From Lutjanus erythropterus (Eukaryota; Chordata; Actinopteri; Lutjaniformes; Lutjanidae), in contig CM034604.1 of NCBI GenBank assembly GCA_020091685.1, forward strand, positions 2,903,820 to 2,967,819: a stretch of DNA of 64,000 bases, in the 5' to 3' direction. The notes beneath the pieces are model-generated. The model ran no database searches. It saw only the letters and a list, made by a program, of their open reading frames with translations, and was not told the DNA's origin. Shown piece by piece: positions 24,348 through 36,746 of the stretch; within the stretch, counting starts at the first letter, position 1; every line of letters starts with the position of its first letter. A program made the translations under genes and the position numbers.

Positions 24348-26724
24348 AAAACTCCTGTAAAAAAGAAGTGGAGAGACTGCTCTCCACTAACAGTAGTCAG
24401 ACTGTGTATTTTTTTTTTACAAACTGTTGATATTAGTGCTGATACAATACCTGAGTCTTGGTACCAAAACCAGAATAATGCTTTATTTGGTATCGGAGTT
24501 GTTGAAACACAAGCAAGCGCACAAGAGTTTTACCTAAACACTGTCAAATTGGCAAAATTATTGTGTAAGTCAGGAACTATCTGGTAAAAGTCAACAAGAT
24601 CACAAAAATGTCTGAATATTTAATGCCAGATTTTGATACATGACAGATTTTAAATGTCAGTTCTATCAACACATTGCTCTCGGTACAAAAGGTAGCCCTA
24701 CCCAACAGACCAGAATGCAGTGCAGCAACAAGACATTTCCTGCTAAGAATATGACCTTGGATAAACTTGCTGTCTTGTTCTCTTGCTATCATCACTATAG
24801 CTATGGCAACCCAGAGCACACACTTCTTCTCTGAGGGTGATACAGTGTCATTCTGGGTAATAAAACAAACCTTTCAAGTGAAGTGGTCAGCTGAAGGAAA
24901 CAATAGAAGTAAATGAAAACACTTTATAACTCCTGGAATGCACTGAATGGCACATACTGTGTGAGAAAATAAACGGGTGAATTTTTCCTTTAATATTGTT
25001 CTAAGAGGACAGACGCTGCTGGGTTTGACTTGACCATACGTCTTTTCTTGCCACTGGAATCACGAGTCGTGGGGAAAGGACAGTGTGTTTTAGCTGCGTA
25101 GAATCTGTTTTATGAGGCATGTAAATTAACAGCTTAAATGGAATTTGAATGTGGTCGAAAGTGGCCGCGACACATTTGAACGTGTGTATTTCTATTTAAA
25201 TGTTTTGGATGTGCCTATTGATTAGTCCATTTGCCAGTCAGAATGCTGCTATATCTGGTGAAAATGTGCAATTTCAGTGTACTGTACTGTTGAATGTAAT
25301 AAAGAAATAGACATTTCTTACCTTGGTAAACTGTCGTAAATGGCTTTTTTGTTTCTATCTGTTGTCATCCCTTGTTGGCCAGGCCCTCCAGGAACTTGCG
25401 ATCGCAACTATTTACGCAATTTCAGCCAATCCCTGTGAATTCTGCACGACATTGCAATTTTGTCCAAGCTCTGCAACAGAGCAAATTTGACTGATCATTG
25501 TTGCCTCCCAAGAGTTCTACCAATCATAGCAGGCCCCTGTGCAAATGTCGACTCAATGTTTTGTTTAATTATTCAGTATATATTTTTTTTATTTTATCAT
25601 AGAACACAACATTTTTCAGTATTATTGACATTTATCAATGCTCTGTGCACTTTAATATTTTATTATTTTGTGGTGTTTTAACTGAGTTCGAGCTCCAAAC
25701 AGATTTTTCCTATTTTTGGAATACCCCCTAGGCGCACATCTTCATTGAAAAATGAAGCATGTTAATTTTTCCTGAGCCATTTTTCCTTATCCTGAGCTTT
25801 TTTGGCAAGGTTACGTAAGGAACGCTCAGAACAGCCTGCCGTTTTGTTCTTCATTGTGAAGTTGGCTTTGGTTTTAATGAATTGTATAAAAGAATTTCCA
25901 CAATTTCTTTGCAAAAAATGCCTAAAAACACTGCAACATGGATCACATTTTTTAAAAGAAAAGCTGCCTTTAAATAAATCCTTTTAGGCCGCAACAATCC
26001 CCAAAACAGACTGTGAAATCCTGGAGAAATTGGTTGGCTGACATGATGATGTATAGTCAAATCAATAATCAATAATCACCGGGCACTTTTCACATAGAGC
26101 AGTTCTAGCAGTTCTAGACTGTACTCCTTTCCCCACCATGAGCAAGCATTTGCCGATAGTGGTGAGGAAAAAGTCCCTTTCAACAGGCAGAGGACTCGAG
26201 CAGAGTCAGGCTCTTGGTGGGCTGAGATAGAAAGGAGGGTAGAGTTTCTTATTCCAGTTTCTTTCTTTATTTCATTGTCACTATTATAAGAAATACCTCA
26301 CCTTTAGATGCACAAAATATCCCTTTTTTCCCTTATTGTGAAAAAGGTAATATTCCTATTGAGCTGGTTGCATGGCTAACGAAAATCAATATGTCACTAA
26401 TATTGCCTTTTTCTTTTTTGCTTTTTCCTTTGTGCAGTCAGCTCTACGCCAGCCTTGCAAACTGCGGTGTAAACACAGATTGAAACATATTTCAGATGCG
26501 CTGTAAACGTGTTCAAAGAATCCCACGTAATACTGGCATATCCCATATGTCCTCATCATAACATGCTACTGTTGGAAGAAGGCCTAATTTGGAATATGCT
26601 GTTTACATGACCCGCGTCAAATTCTGAATATTGTCATATTCACAATAATAATGGAAAATTAGTGGGCACATTGTTACTATTTTATGTAATACCTCATTGT
26701 AATTAGACATGCACAGTTATTCGC

Positions 26725-27812
26725 AATAGAAGAAGGATCTCATTGTTAAAAGGTATCAGTCAGGAGAAGGGTACAAATTTCCAAGGCATTAGATATACCA
26801 TGGAACACAGTGAAGACAGTCATCAAGTGGAGAAAATATGGCACAAGAGTGACATTACCAAGAACTGGACGTCCCTCCAAAATTGATGAAAAAACGAGAA
26901 GAAAACTGATCAGGGAGGCTGCCAAGAGGCCTACAGCAACATTAAAGAAGCTGCAGGAATTTCTGGCAAGTACTTGATGTGTAGTACATGTGAGAACAAT
27001 CTCCAGTGTTCTTCATGTCTGGGCTGTGAGGTAGGGTGGCAAGACGGAAGCCTTATGAAGAAAAACATCCAAGCCTGGCTACATTTTGCAAAAACACATT
27101 TGAAGTCTCCCAAAAGCATGTGGGAAAATGTGTTATGGTCTGATGAAACCAAGGTTGAACTTTTTGGCACAAACACAACACTGCACATCACCAAAAGAAC
27201 ACCATACCTACAGCGAAGCATGGTGGTGGCAGCATCATGCTTTGGGGCTGTTTTTCTTCAGCTGGAACTGGGGCCTTAGTCAAGGTGGAGGGAATTATGA
27301 ACAGTTCCAAATACCAGTCGGTGTTGACACAAAACCTTCAAGCTTCTGCTAGAAAGCTGAAGATGAAGAGAAACTTCATCTTTCAGCACGACAACGACCC
27401 AAAGCACACATCCAAATCAACGAAAGAATGGCTTCACCAGAAGAAGATTAAAGTTTTGGCCCAGTTAGAGCCCAGACCTGAACCCAACTGAAAATCTGTG
27501 GGGTGATCTGTAGAGGGCTGTGCACAGGAGATGCCCTCACAATCTGACAGATTTGGAACGTTTTTTCAAAGAAGAGTGGGCAAATATTACCAAGTTTTTT
27601 ATTAGTTTAAGGGTGTGCATATTAATGCAATCAGGTTATTCTAAGTTTTTTATTCTCTTTTCCCCTAAAAGATTTCAGTTTGTTTTTCAATTGAGTTGCA
27701 CAGGTTATAGGTCACATTAAAGGTGGAAATGAAATGATTTATCTTGGTCTCTTTTTTACATCACAAAAACCTGGCATTTTAACAGGGGTGTGTAGACTTT
27801 TAATATCCACTG
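26725..27812 (+). mobile_element. 5'-truncated Tc1-like transposon
   Basis: The + strand carries a decayed Tc1 transposase. The HTH-linked part reads GRPSKIDEK (about 26870-26890), the catalytic region [12 protein letters not shown] (around 27127-27165) supplies the first Asp, [11 protein letters not shown] (27381-27413) the second, and the region of the final acidic residue (N..NLWGDL) lies near 27484-27510. Several frame changes and stops break it. The right end 'cactg' plus a TA at 27813 is preceded by 'gtctacacacccc' on the minus strand, the standard terminus of this Tc1 family. No matching left terminal repeat or N-terminal start was found, so the left side is lost. Confidence 0.8.
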
Positions 27813-28149
27813 TATAATATAGAAATATTTTTTCACTGCTGTGAGAACTGTAATCTACATTCACTGTTGTTTTATTGGGGTGGAGGTAAAAATCTCACAA
27901 ATATCTCAAAATGCGCACGCAAAAAAAAAGCATTTGTAGGGATACAACTGGATACGTGTGTGTGTGTTTTTTTTAATTGTAAGTTTTCACAAATAGACCC
28001 TCTCAGGTATTAACTTCACTGAATTAGTCAAAGACGTCCTCATATGGTTATTTTATCTTTCAACACTTTTCAATAGGTCTCATTCGCAGCGGTCATTTTG
28101 ACCTGTACTAGAAGTAAAATCACTGGTGTTACCAATACAATTAACAATG

Positions 28150-28530
28150 TGTCCTTGTAAGTTATGACAGTGAGTCATCATGAATAATCTCTGACACTGA
28201 CGCAGCTAAATGAAATTCAGCCATCATTCATTTTGTATTTACACCTGTGCCTTCATTATCGTTATATCAGAATATCTGCTTCTGAAAAAGGCTGAGTATA
28301 TGACATATACTGTAAGAGGTTTTAACCCCTGGTTCATGGTGTTGAAGAGACATTTTATACCTTCTTTGAAAGCTCACTACAGTGAAGTATTGGCTGTTAA
28401 GGTGAATAATAGAGCTGAAAAAGCTTCTCAAGGTCAGGACAAAGAATGTCTGCCTGCAGGTAGTATTATAATTTGTAAACCCATGTTCCAGGCAAATGTT
28501 TATCTTCTTGTGTAAATCTTCCATACAGCA
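28150..28530. repeat. dispersed repeat shared with 10790-11090
   Basis: It shares 'gacagtgagtcatcatgaat', 'agctaaatgaaattcagcca' and following blocks in order with the copy near 10.8 kb. The ~100-residue frames on both strands over it lack homology and are not called as genes. Confidence 0.5.
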
Positions 28531-28811
28531 CTGGATGTCCTTACCTGAATGTTAATGTGTTGCTATTCTGGATACCTAAATATGTGGATAAACCCCTGTT
28601 CCTATAAGCTGAGAGACTGAGGCATGTCGACACTTCACACTCTTTATGATCCATATTTGTGGCACAGATTGAACATGAGGCACTTATATGTGTGTACAGT
28701 AGGTCACGAGGCTGTGGGATTCACACACCCCGATATTTATGATGAGTTTAAGTTCCCAAGAGACCCTGTGTCCAGTATTCTAGAAACATATTTCACACCA
28801 ATGTGATGAAA

Positions 28812-29141
28812 CAAAAAGATCCTGTGAGTCATTATCATGACAGATTTTCTTGAAATGATGAATAAGTAGCTCAAAATAGTTTGTCATTATTAGTCATTAT
28901 TTACTTAGTCATTATTTGAGATGCTAAGTCATTATTTTGAGGGTTTAAGTCATTTTTAAGTGCTAAGTCATTATTTTGAGGGTTTAAGTCATCATTTTTA
29001 AGTGGTAAGTCATTATTTTGACATACTTAGTCATTATTTGAGATGCTAAGCCATTATTTTTAGGTGCTTAATCATTATTTTGAGATATTAAGTCTTAATT
29101 TTAGAACATTTCTCATTATAATGACTTACAGGATCTTTTGG
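28812..29141. mobile_element. inverted-repeat element with internal ~21-bp minisatellite
   Basis: The left 'caaaaagatcctgtgagtca' and right 'tgacttacaggatcttttg' are inverted copies. Between them, roughly 28882-29103, a unit like 'aagtcattattttgagggtt' is repeated about ten times with variation. This looks like a MITE whose core has expanded as a minisatellite. Confidence 0.6.
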
Positions 29142-29289
29142 TGGAAACTGGCTTCCATATAATGTAATTCATCAGTACTGTGTCAGATATTTGATTCATA
29201 TGTGTTTGCTGTATAATAACATATGCACTGCTCTGTACATGTAAATACATACGTCATATGTAAGGTGTCAGGTTTGGGAGCAGTAGTGT

Positions 29290-29720
29290 TTTTATGTGAA
29301 TAAGCTCTGCGTTAATTATCCTCCTCCCAATGCGTCACCTGTGTCTCCTCTATCCACCCAGGGACTCCACTTCCTGTCATCGTCTCTGCTGAGTGCTTTG
29401 GCGAGAGAAACATACGCCCGCGGTGCATTCATGCATCCCTCCTCCGCACAACAATTTTCCCTAAGCCTGCTTTGACTTTGACCAGGCCTGCCAGTCGAAC
29501 GCCTCGCAGGCGAGTCGACGTCGTCGGCGTGTTGTGCAGTGCAGCTGATAATAGAAATGGCAGGAAGCTGCAGTGTTAGCTGCAGTGCCTGACAACCAGC
29601 CTCAAGTCTGTTTACAGTCTCACAGCTCTGTTTGTTGTAAAGAAAGCCTCAGCTCAGATTTCTGCTTGCTCTGTCTTACACCACAGATGTTCACTCAGAA
29701 TTTGATTAAAGTGAATTTGC
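29290..29720. other. unassigned GC-richer stretch
   Basis: This unique-looking, CpG-containing sequence has no recognised repeat and no supported coding frame. It could be a conserved non-coding element. Nothing in the sequence alone proves this. Confidence 0.2.
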
Positions 29721-30395
29721 ACTTTATATTTTCAAGGCTGGTCTACTAGTTGGGCAAAGTCCATAGATCCCAGACCACCAGTGACCCCCAAAAGCTCCAA
29801 GCTCATTGTGTGGCAGTACACAATGCTTACATGGTACATATTCGGAAATGAATTTGTGTTTAATTAGACTACTGCACAACGAGCCTGGATCCATGCAGAA
29901 ATAATCATCAAATATCTTAAGAGTACTGTACAAAATGCAAAGAGACGGGGGGGAACAGGAGCTTTTTAGGTGCCCTGCAGCTAATATTTGCCTCCAGGGC
30001 TTCCAAGCAGGTTTCTCCAGTCCTGCAAAATCAAAGATTTTAAATCCTGTATCTGTCACATGTACATCAGATATGTATAGTGAAGTGCAAGATTGCATAC
30101 TCACAAAGCAATAAATTAGAGTATGAGTAAACATAATAATAATAATTCTATTAATAATAAATAAAAACTTTTAACTTTTCAAAAATCTGAAAAGGTAATT
30201 TTTTTTTCTGGCTTGGTCCAGAGATGTTCTGTACTAAATTTTGGTGACAGTTACTCGGAATTTGTAGTAGAAGTAGTAAAAAAAAATAGAGTTGGACAAA
30301 ATTAAAAACAATTCAGAAAAAAACAAAAAGTTGTTTCTGAGGCTTGTGGTTCCATAGATGAGTCCAAAACATAAAGTCTGTTGTTATAGCGCCAC

Positions 30396-31300
30396 CCAGG
30401 GGTCGCGTTAACCGAATATTTTCCGTCGTTGACCGTTTTTTTAAAACGGTGACGGAAAAATCTGAAGGTCATCTGTCATTTTGATAGGTTGCAATTCACA
30501 CCCCTGACCACTTGGTGGCGAATGAGCATATTAATTAGCTATTAGGTGCGATCGAGATGAACTGCGCCTCGCCTGGAGAGTAGACGAGATCAGGCGGCCA
30601 CAGCAGGAGGTGGAGACAAAAAGCTGCAGTCAAGTCGGACAGTTTTCAGTAGACTTACGAGAGAGTAGAGGAAGAGACGTGAACATCCTGTTAGATCACC
30701 TGTAGGTTACCTGTAGTCTGCAGATCATGATCATAGCTGAAGAAATAAAGTGCGTTCTTGATCGTTGATTGAAGTTAAAATAGAAGAGATCCTCCTTTTG
30801 ACTCATGTAACATTTGTTCTTTTATCTGCCTTGTAAAGCACTAAACTGTTCTTTTGATAAGTCATATATATAACCCTTATTATTATCAGACACAAAATAT
30901 CTGCTTGCTGACAGATTAAAACTTCATTGCACAACAGAAGACTGATATGTCCAGCATTAAATATTACAATTACACAGAAAATTAGTATTTAATACAACAC
31001 GTGGTGTTTGTTGTCAAAATTAGGAGCCAATCAGAGCCTGTCAGCTTGTCAATCAGGTGACAGCCAGGCATTTGCAGTTGGTGGAGAGCATCTGCGGCAT
31101 CTGGCTCTACAAACTGCGGCCGCCTCGATCTCGTGAAGTTATCGTTGCCCACATGTGCATGACGTCAGTGCAAGTTGGGATCAAGTCGGGACACAAATCT
31201 AACCAGCATGCACTGTGCAGCGATCACCACTGATCGATTCTGGGCAGGTCTGGCTCATCTCGAACGCACCTAGTGTCACGGCAGCTGAGTGTCAGCAGCT
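30396..31300. repeat. probable DNA-transposon-derived segment
   Basis: It begins 'ccaggggtcgcgttaaccg', a hAT-like terminus, and carries GC-richer blocks (30540-30720 and 31020-31270) that contrast with the AT-rich surroundings. No mirrored right end was found, so element status and boundaries are uncertain. Confidence 0.35.
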
Positions 31301-32312
31301 GAAGTTTCTTCAAAAAGCCCAATAACGATGATGGTGTTGATAAAAGAGGTACGGTGTGGATTCTCTGTTCAGCTTGTTCGGACCGAATATTAATTAAAAA
31401 TGAATGAAAAGTAAATGCTATTGAATATGTAATTATTATCATTTTAAGAATTAAAGTGATGGGTAAAAATAGATTATGACGGGATTTTTATGACCCTGTC
31501 AGTCAAAATTTCTTCAAATGTGTGGTTAATATTATGCTTATCAAAGTATTGTTTGCTGTATTTTTAAATTAATGCAGAATCTGTAGAAATTAGTGTGCCA
31601 AATTAAGTCAGTGTCGGTGACAAGAGCATATAACTTATGAAAAATAAAAACTAGGCATCTTTTAAATGTTTTATTGATTGAAAATAAAAATATTTTCTAC
31701 AACTGTATTCAACAAATTGTTTACAAAATAAAACTTTTAATGTCTGAAACATAAAAAAAAAAAGGTGTTTCTATAATGTCCAGTATAACTTCCTTTCGTT
31801 TCAGAGGGTCAGAAGTTGCTGGTCAACTGGTTTAGTTGGGTTTCTGACGGCTTCTCTGCTGACACTGTCTGCTGCCCCTTTTATGGCTTTCCAAAGCTGG
31901 TGTTTTGAGCTGTATTGCGTGCCATCACTATAAATCATCTTCTTTATTATTGACCAAAAGTTCTCAGTTGGGTTGAATTCGGGTGAGCAGGCAGGCCAGT
32001 TCATAAGGTGATCATCTTTAAAGCCCTGAGATGCCAACCAGTCTTGTGAATAACGCGAGGCATGTGACAGTGCATTGTCATGCATGAACACCAGCACCTT
32101 CTTTACTTTAGCTGATTTTCCACCATGCAAGGAAATTTGTCTTGAGGAAAGTGCAGTACCCCTCAGAATTCACTTTAACACCGGAAAGGACCAACAAATT
32201 CATCATCAACAATGGCTGCCCAGAATATAACACCACCACCACCTTGTTGATGTTGCAGTCGAATTGGTGAATATTACTTTGGAGAAGTTGGCTTCATGTA
32301 TTGTTTAGCCCA

Positions 32313-32671
32313 GTGTTTCTCAACCCTGGTCCTCAGGGATCACTGCCCTGCATGTTTTAGATGTTTCCTTGCTCCAACACACCTGATTCAAATGATCAGC
32401 TCATCATCAAGCCTCTGCAGAAACCTGACAACAACCTGGGCTCCGTTTCCCAGAGCCTTCATAGCGCTACGTGCGTCGTAAGTTGTATCTTAATGTCTCT
32501 CTTAAGCATACACCAACTCTGGGAAACCTTAAAACCTTAAAATACAACTTACGAGGCACGTAGTGCTACAAAGGCTCTGGGAAACGGGGCCCTGATCATT
32601 TGAATTAGGTGTGATGGAGCACGGAAACATCTAAAACATGCAGGGCCCTGAGGACCAGGGTTGAGAAACAC
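32313..32671. mobile_element. hAT-type MITE inside the mariner element
   Basis: GTGTTTCTCAACCCTGGTCC at the left end is matched exactly by the reverse complement at the right end, and the inverted similarity continues for about 80 bp on each side. The direct repeat 'tttagccca' flanks it (32304-32312 and 32672-32680), fitting the 8-bp target duplication of hAT elements with one shared base. Confidence 0.85.
32438..32592. mobile_element. second MITE nested inside the hAT MITE
   Basis: The left 'gggctccgtttcccagagcc' is mirrored by 'ggctctgggaaacggggccc', with inverted 'cgtaagttgtat / atacaacttacg' words inside. It sits in the middle of the hAT MITE and separates its two arms. The superfamily is not assigned. 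Confidence 0.7.
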
Positions 32672-33590
32672 TTTAGCCCATTCCAATCATTTTTCCCAAT
32701 GTATTTTCTTCAGTGGAGGTCTTGTCTTTGCCTTTTGGACCTTTGCCACTCATCTTAGCATCCTACATCGAGTAGACCTGGGTACATCATCAAGCCCCAC
32801 AGCTTCAAAAATTGTCTTACTGGTAGCTAAGGGTATTTTAACAACCTCTCATTTGACTCTTGGCTCTTGATAATATTCGACAAGCTTTTTCTGCTCTGGG
32901 TTTTCTCCCATTCTATTTTGGACATATCTTTTTATGGTTCGGTGGTCACGCTGCAATTTCTTGGCTATATCATTTGTAGATTCCCCCTTGCTCAGACTCT
33001 TGACAATTTGACTCTTTTCCTCTTTGGTCAGGTCACTTTTCTTGCCCATGGTCAAAGTTGAATAGGACTTGCATAATAATGTGGCACACTTATACACATG
33101 GTCTGTGATAAAGGATATTAGAAAACTTTGTAGATTCATTCAGTGTTTTGTTAAAGCACAAGGCCTTAAATACATCATACTAAAACACTATTTTTTTCTG
33201 AACAGCAGCCTTCCAGATTTTCAAGAAAAGATCACTTGCATAATAATTTGGCATGCAGTGTAGAGTGTGACTTTTTTGGGCCAGGCAGCATATATTATAT
33301 GTATTTACACTGATTAGATTATAACAACTTTGTCAATAAACCTGAGAAAAATAAGGTAATCTACAAAATACAGTAAATCTTAAAAAATAAATGAAATTTT
33401 ACACCAATATTGAGTTTGAATTGGGTGTATTTATGTTAAGACATTTATTTCAAAAATTACACAACTGATGTTGCAAACCAATCATAAAAAAATCCACAAT
33501 GTCAGTTGTCCCATTTAAATCTCTGCTCCAGCTTAATCATCCACTGTCTGAGCCAACTCGGCAACGCGGCACATTTTTGTCAGTTTATGT

Positions 33591-33673
33591 CACAGAACAC
33601 AGGAGTTGTTGGTCTACTGCTGCCTGACTAACCCATCGAGGCAGTGGTAGACCAACAACTCCTGTGATCTGTG
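33591..33673. repeat. inverted repeat, ~36-bp arms, ~11-base loop
   Basis: The arm beginning 'cacagaacacaggagttgtt' is the near-exact reverse complement of the sequence ending 'aacaactcctgtgatctgtg'; only a few positions differ. The loop is near 'actaacccatc'. Confidence 0.85.
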
Positions 33674-34589
33674 AGGTAAAATGACTGTTTTTTAAAGGGG
33701 TCTGCTGGCTTTGAAGAGACCGTTGATGACAGCTTGAAGCCATGCAGGAGGTTTGTTTGTCCAGGGTGTGTTGAATCTGTCTCTGAAGTTTCTGCCTCCA
33801 CCTCAGTACAGTGGAGATAAATGGAAGCCTGTATGTGATGCACAAAGCATTAAAAAACAGCAACATTACTTCTAGAAACACAGCTGGTTACTTTGTGTAT
33901 CAGCTTGATGTATAATCCACACACTCATGAGTTACAATCAATTTCAAAGGGTGTATGTCTGAGCTCTGCACTCTGCATCACTCACTTTGACTCTGAAACA
34001 CACACACTCTTGTTAACCTTGGATGTTTACACAAAAAGCCTCTTGAGTATCTACCACCCCCAGAAGCTCTTTGTAGAGATGAAACCTCACTCTGATTTTA
34101 ATAATGAGGAGCTCCGTCATTATCGAACACCACATAGAGAGCTTCAGGAGGCAAATGTGATCACCTGAAAACACTGATATTTATAGGAAACAAAACAAGA
34201 GTATGTATTCAGACAAGTATTTGGCTACGAGTGTCCTACTGAATGCGATTTCTCATTTAGGGATTAATGAGTTCAGACAGTATTTGCTATAAGCTGTGAC
34301 AGGACATAATTGCAACACATTTAAGATACCTTAATAGTGCTTAACAACCACTCTAATTTGATTGCAGTCAATATAAATGACAAAGTCTTTGCCAGTTTAA
34401 GTGCATAGGATAAGAAAACCACTTCACTGTTGAGCTATTAGCAGCCCAAATCCCTTGGACAACCAGGTGTACAATCATGCTGTCTATACCGATCAACAGT
34501 TGGTGTCATTATGTAGAAAAAGTAAAGAAATAGGGGTTGATGAATTGGCCACCGTCAGGCCTGCACCTTTTCAGTAATCCTGTTTGTGA

Positions 34590-35075
34590 TATTCATAGAC
34601 GGGATCTTGAGGCGTAGTCATGGAAGGGAGGGTTTGCAGTTAGGTGGGCTGAGGATTGTGAAACTGCTTTTTGCAGATGATCGGTCTGTGACCTCCAGCA
34701 TTCACTGGATGGGTTTGCATCTGAGTGTGAAGCAGCTGTGATGAGGGTCAGTACTGGACAATTGTCGACTCCAAGTAGGGAAAGAGTCCTTACCCCAAGT
34801 GAGGGAGTTGAAGTATCTCGGAGTTTCGTTCTCGAGTGAGGGGACAATGGAGCGTGATCGGAGCAGCAGGACCGGTATGTTATTCACTTTACCACACCGT
34901 TGTGATGAAAACAACAATCTCGATCTACTGGTCAGTCTTCGTTCCTACTCTCACCTGTGGTCATGAAGAATGAGGTCACAGATACAAGCAGCTGAAATGG
35001 ATTTTCTCAGGAGGGTGGCTGGCATCTTCCTTAGGGACAGAGTGAGAAGCTCAGTCATTCGTGAGTTTTGACCCA
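34590..35075 (+). mobile_element. LINE reverse-transcriptase 3' fragment
   Basis: On the + strand LLFADD (FADD codons at 34670-34681) is the catalytic motif of a non-LTR reverse transcriptase. Downstream pieces in shifting frames read like the following thumb region of common fish LINEs: KYLG.SF.SEGTME.. and, near 34930-35060, YRSI..-like 'tctactggtcagtcttcgtt', then 'agaagctcagtcattcgtga'. It is broken by frame changes and lacks both ends. The clade is not assigned. Confidence 0.65.
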
Positions 35076-35367
35076 AATTATTCCCCATTCATTTAGCTAG
35101 GGTTGCAAAGTTTGTTCTCCTGGACCTATAGTTGATGACACTAACAATCGATTAATCATTAATCATTTTTAAATGATTAAATTCTGAATGGCAATTAATT
35201 GATTAATGCTTAATAATTAACATCCTTACTCCAAACATGTGGTGCTGCAGCATTTTGTTTTGTTTTTCATTTGTATGTCCTTGTTTTCATTGGCCCGTTA
35301 GTGATCGGATCACCTGATTGGCTATTAAATACAGATGAAAGGTTTGGATATTACTTCAAATTGCACT

Positions 35368-35869
35368 CAGTGTTGGACTATGATTTTAAAAGTAATTAAG
35401 TAGATGACATCTTGCAGTGTATACTTAACTATGAGTAAAACTACACACTTAAAAATCCCAAAAGTACCCCAAAAAACACTTAATTGTGGTAATTTGAGTA
35501 TTTGTAATTAGTTACTTCCACCCCTGGTTAAATGTAACTAACACTCTGGGTAGTTTTTGAGACCAATACTTTGTACTTTTACTTAAGCTTATGTATATAT
35601 ATATTCCTCTTTCAGATTATTTTTTGGGGCTTTTTAGCCTTTATTGATAGAACAGCATTAGACAGGAAACGAACGAAATTCAGGAAGTCGAACCCATGGC
35701 TGCTGCTGAGGACTTACAGCCTCTGTACATGGGCCACTGAACCAGTGGTACATCCTTAAGTATATTTCTAACACCAGTACTTTTACTTGTAATTGAGTAA
35801 AATTTAAGCAGTGTAACAGTACTTGCACTTGAGTACAGATCTTCAGTACTCTAGTACTTTCCACCAGTG
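35368..35869. mobile_element. hAT-like MITE split by a SINE-like insert
   Basis: The left 'cagtgttgga' and right 'tccaccagtg' are inverted ends. The interior is rich in 'acttttactt / aagtaaaagt'-type words, as in the widespread fish CACTGGTGGA family. About 35620-35752 has a different character ('ggggctttttagcctttatt', 'ccatggctgctgctgaggac') and resembles a tRNA-type fish SINE in the opposite orientation. Confidence 0.5.
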
Positions 35870-36746
35870 CCTGTGCCTGTGCCACAGTGTAATATGATAC
35901 TGGTGCAGCTACCTGCTCATCTCATGTTCCTTGTGTCATGAATGTGATTGTAAGTCAATGTTTAATTTGAAACTGAACGCCTTTCAGAACTGCCCACCTT
36001 TAATGTCAGCCCAAAAGACACATCAAAGACAAGTTAATCTGTGCGGACTGAGACATCAAAGCGGAGCAAATGAGGCCGCTGGCTGCTGGGAGCGTCACGT
36101 GGAAGACACCGCCCGTCCACAAAATGTCAGCAGCCTGTTTTTTTTTTAAAGCACATCTGCTGAGACGCCGCTGAGACCCACGCTGACCTGAGATACTCTG
36201 CAGCCGGTCAGCTCCACATTCTTCTAAGAGTGTGATCCGCTGCAGACTTGTGATTATAAAGGATGGCGTTCTTAATCAGCTTCCTCCCTGGGATTCATTA
36301 TGCAGCCAGCAGTGAGTAATGAGCGTGCCCAGAGCTTTGAAGCTCACTTTAATCATAGCACTGAACACTATTACTAAGCAACAGGAACTTGCACATGTCT
36401 CAGGAGGATGCACGGTGACGGCGGATGGAGTGATGTTCACCTGAGGAGATAAGATACAGTCAAAGAGGCACTTGTGGTTATCCATCTGTGTGTGTTCCAC
36501 TCTGCTCTTATTACAGTGTCGCTCAGTCCATGATTGTCAAACCAGTGATCATCACTCATGCAGGATAAAGATTTAGAGCTGCAGCACAAACAGTGAGTTT
36601 GTGATTGACGTGTTTTGTGTTTTTGAACGCAAAAATAAAAGGTGTTACTGCAGAGTACAGCTTTGACCTAAACTATTCTCCGTTCATCATAAAACCGTAT
36701 GACTGTTATGGGTAAAATGGTCTTAAATTTGTACTTATGCTTAGTC

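Larger units (their letters stand above)
21807..25303 (+). other. GPR63 downstream region / possible 3' UTR, repeat-rich
   Basis: AATAAA at 25298-25303 follows a stretch free of strong repeats and could end a long 3' UTR, which would be ~3.5 kb. Between the stop codon and that signal lie MITEs (21999-22279 and 23891-24347) and a dispersed repeat around 22290-22520 that includes 'tttagggttaggg' words. No second coding exon is seen. Confidence 0.35.
31593..33260 (-). mobile_element. decayed Tc1/mariner element (minus strand)
   Basis: The ends are inverted: GTGTGCCAAATTA at 31593 and, read on the minus strand, GCATGCCAAATTA near 33255; TA dinucleotides flank both. On the minus strand the transposase opens MGKKSDLTKEEKSQIV (frame to 32849), followed by a helix-turn-helix typical of the family (SKGESTNDIAKKL...DHRTIKRYV). 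The C-terminal catalytic part lies at 31801-32130 with FMHDNALSHA (Asp) and NPTENFW (acidic partner). The centre, including the first catalytic Asp region, is broken and hosts a nested MITE at 32313-32671. Confidence 0.85.

Noticed and set aside
29724-30134. 136-residue minus-strand frame
   Set aside because: No domain or conserved motif; treated as chance. Expression data would be needed to call it.
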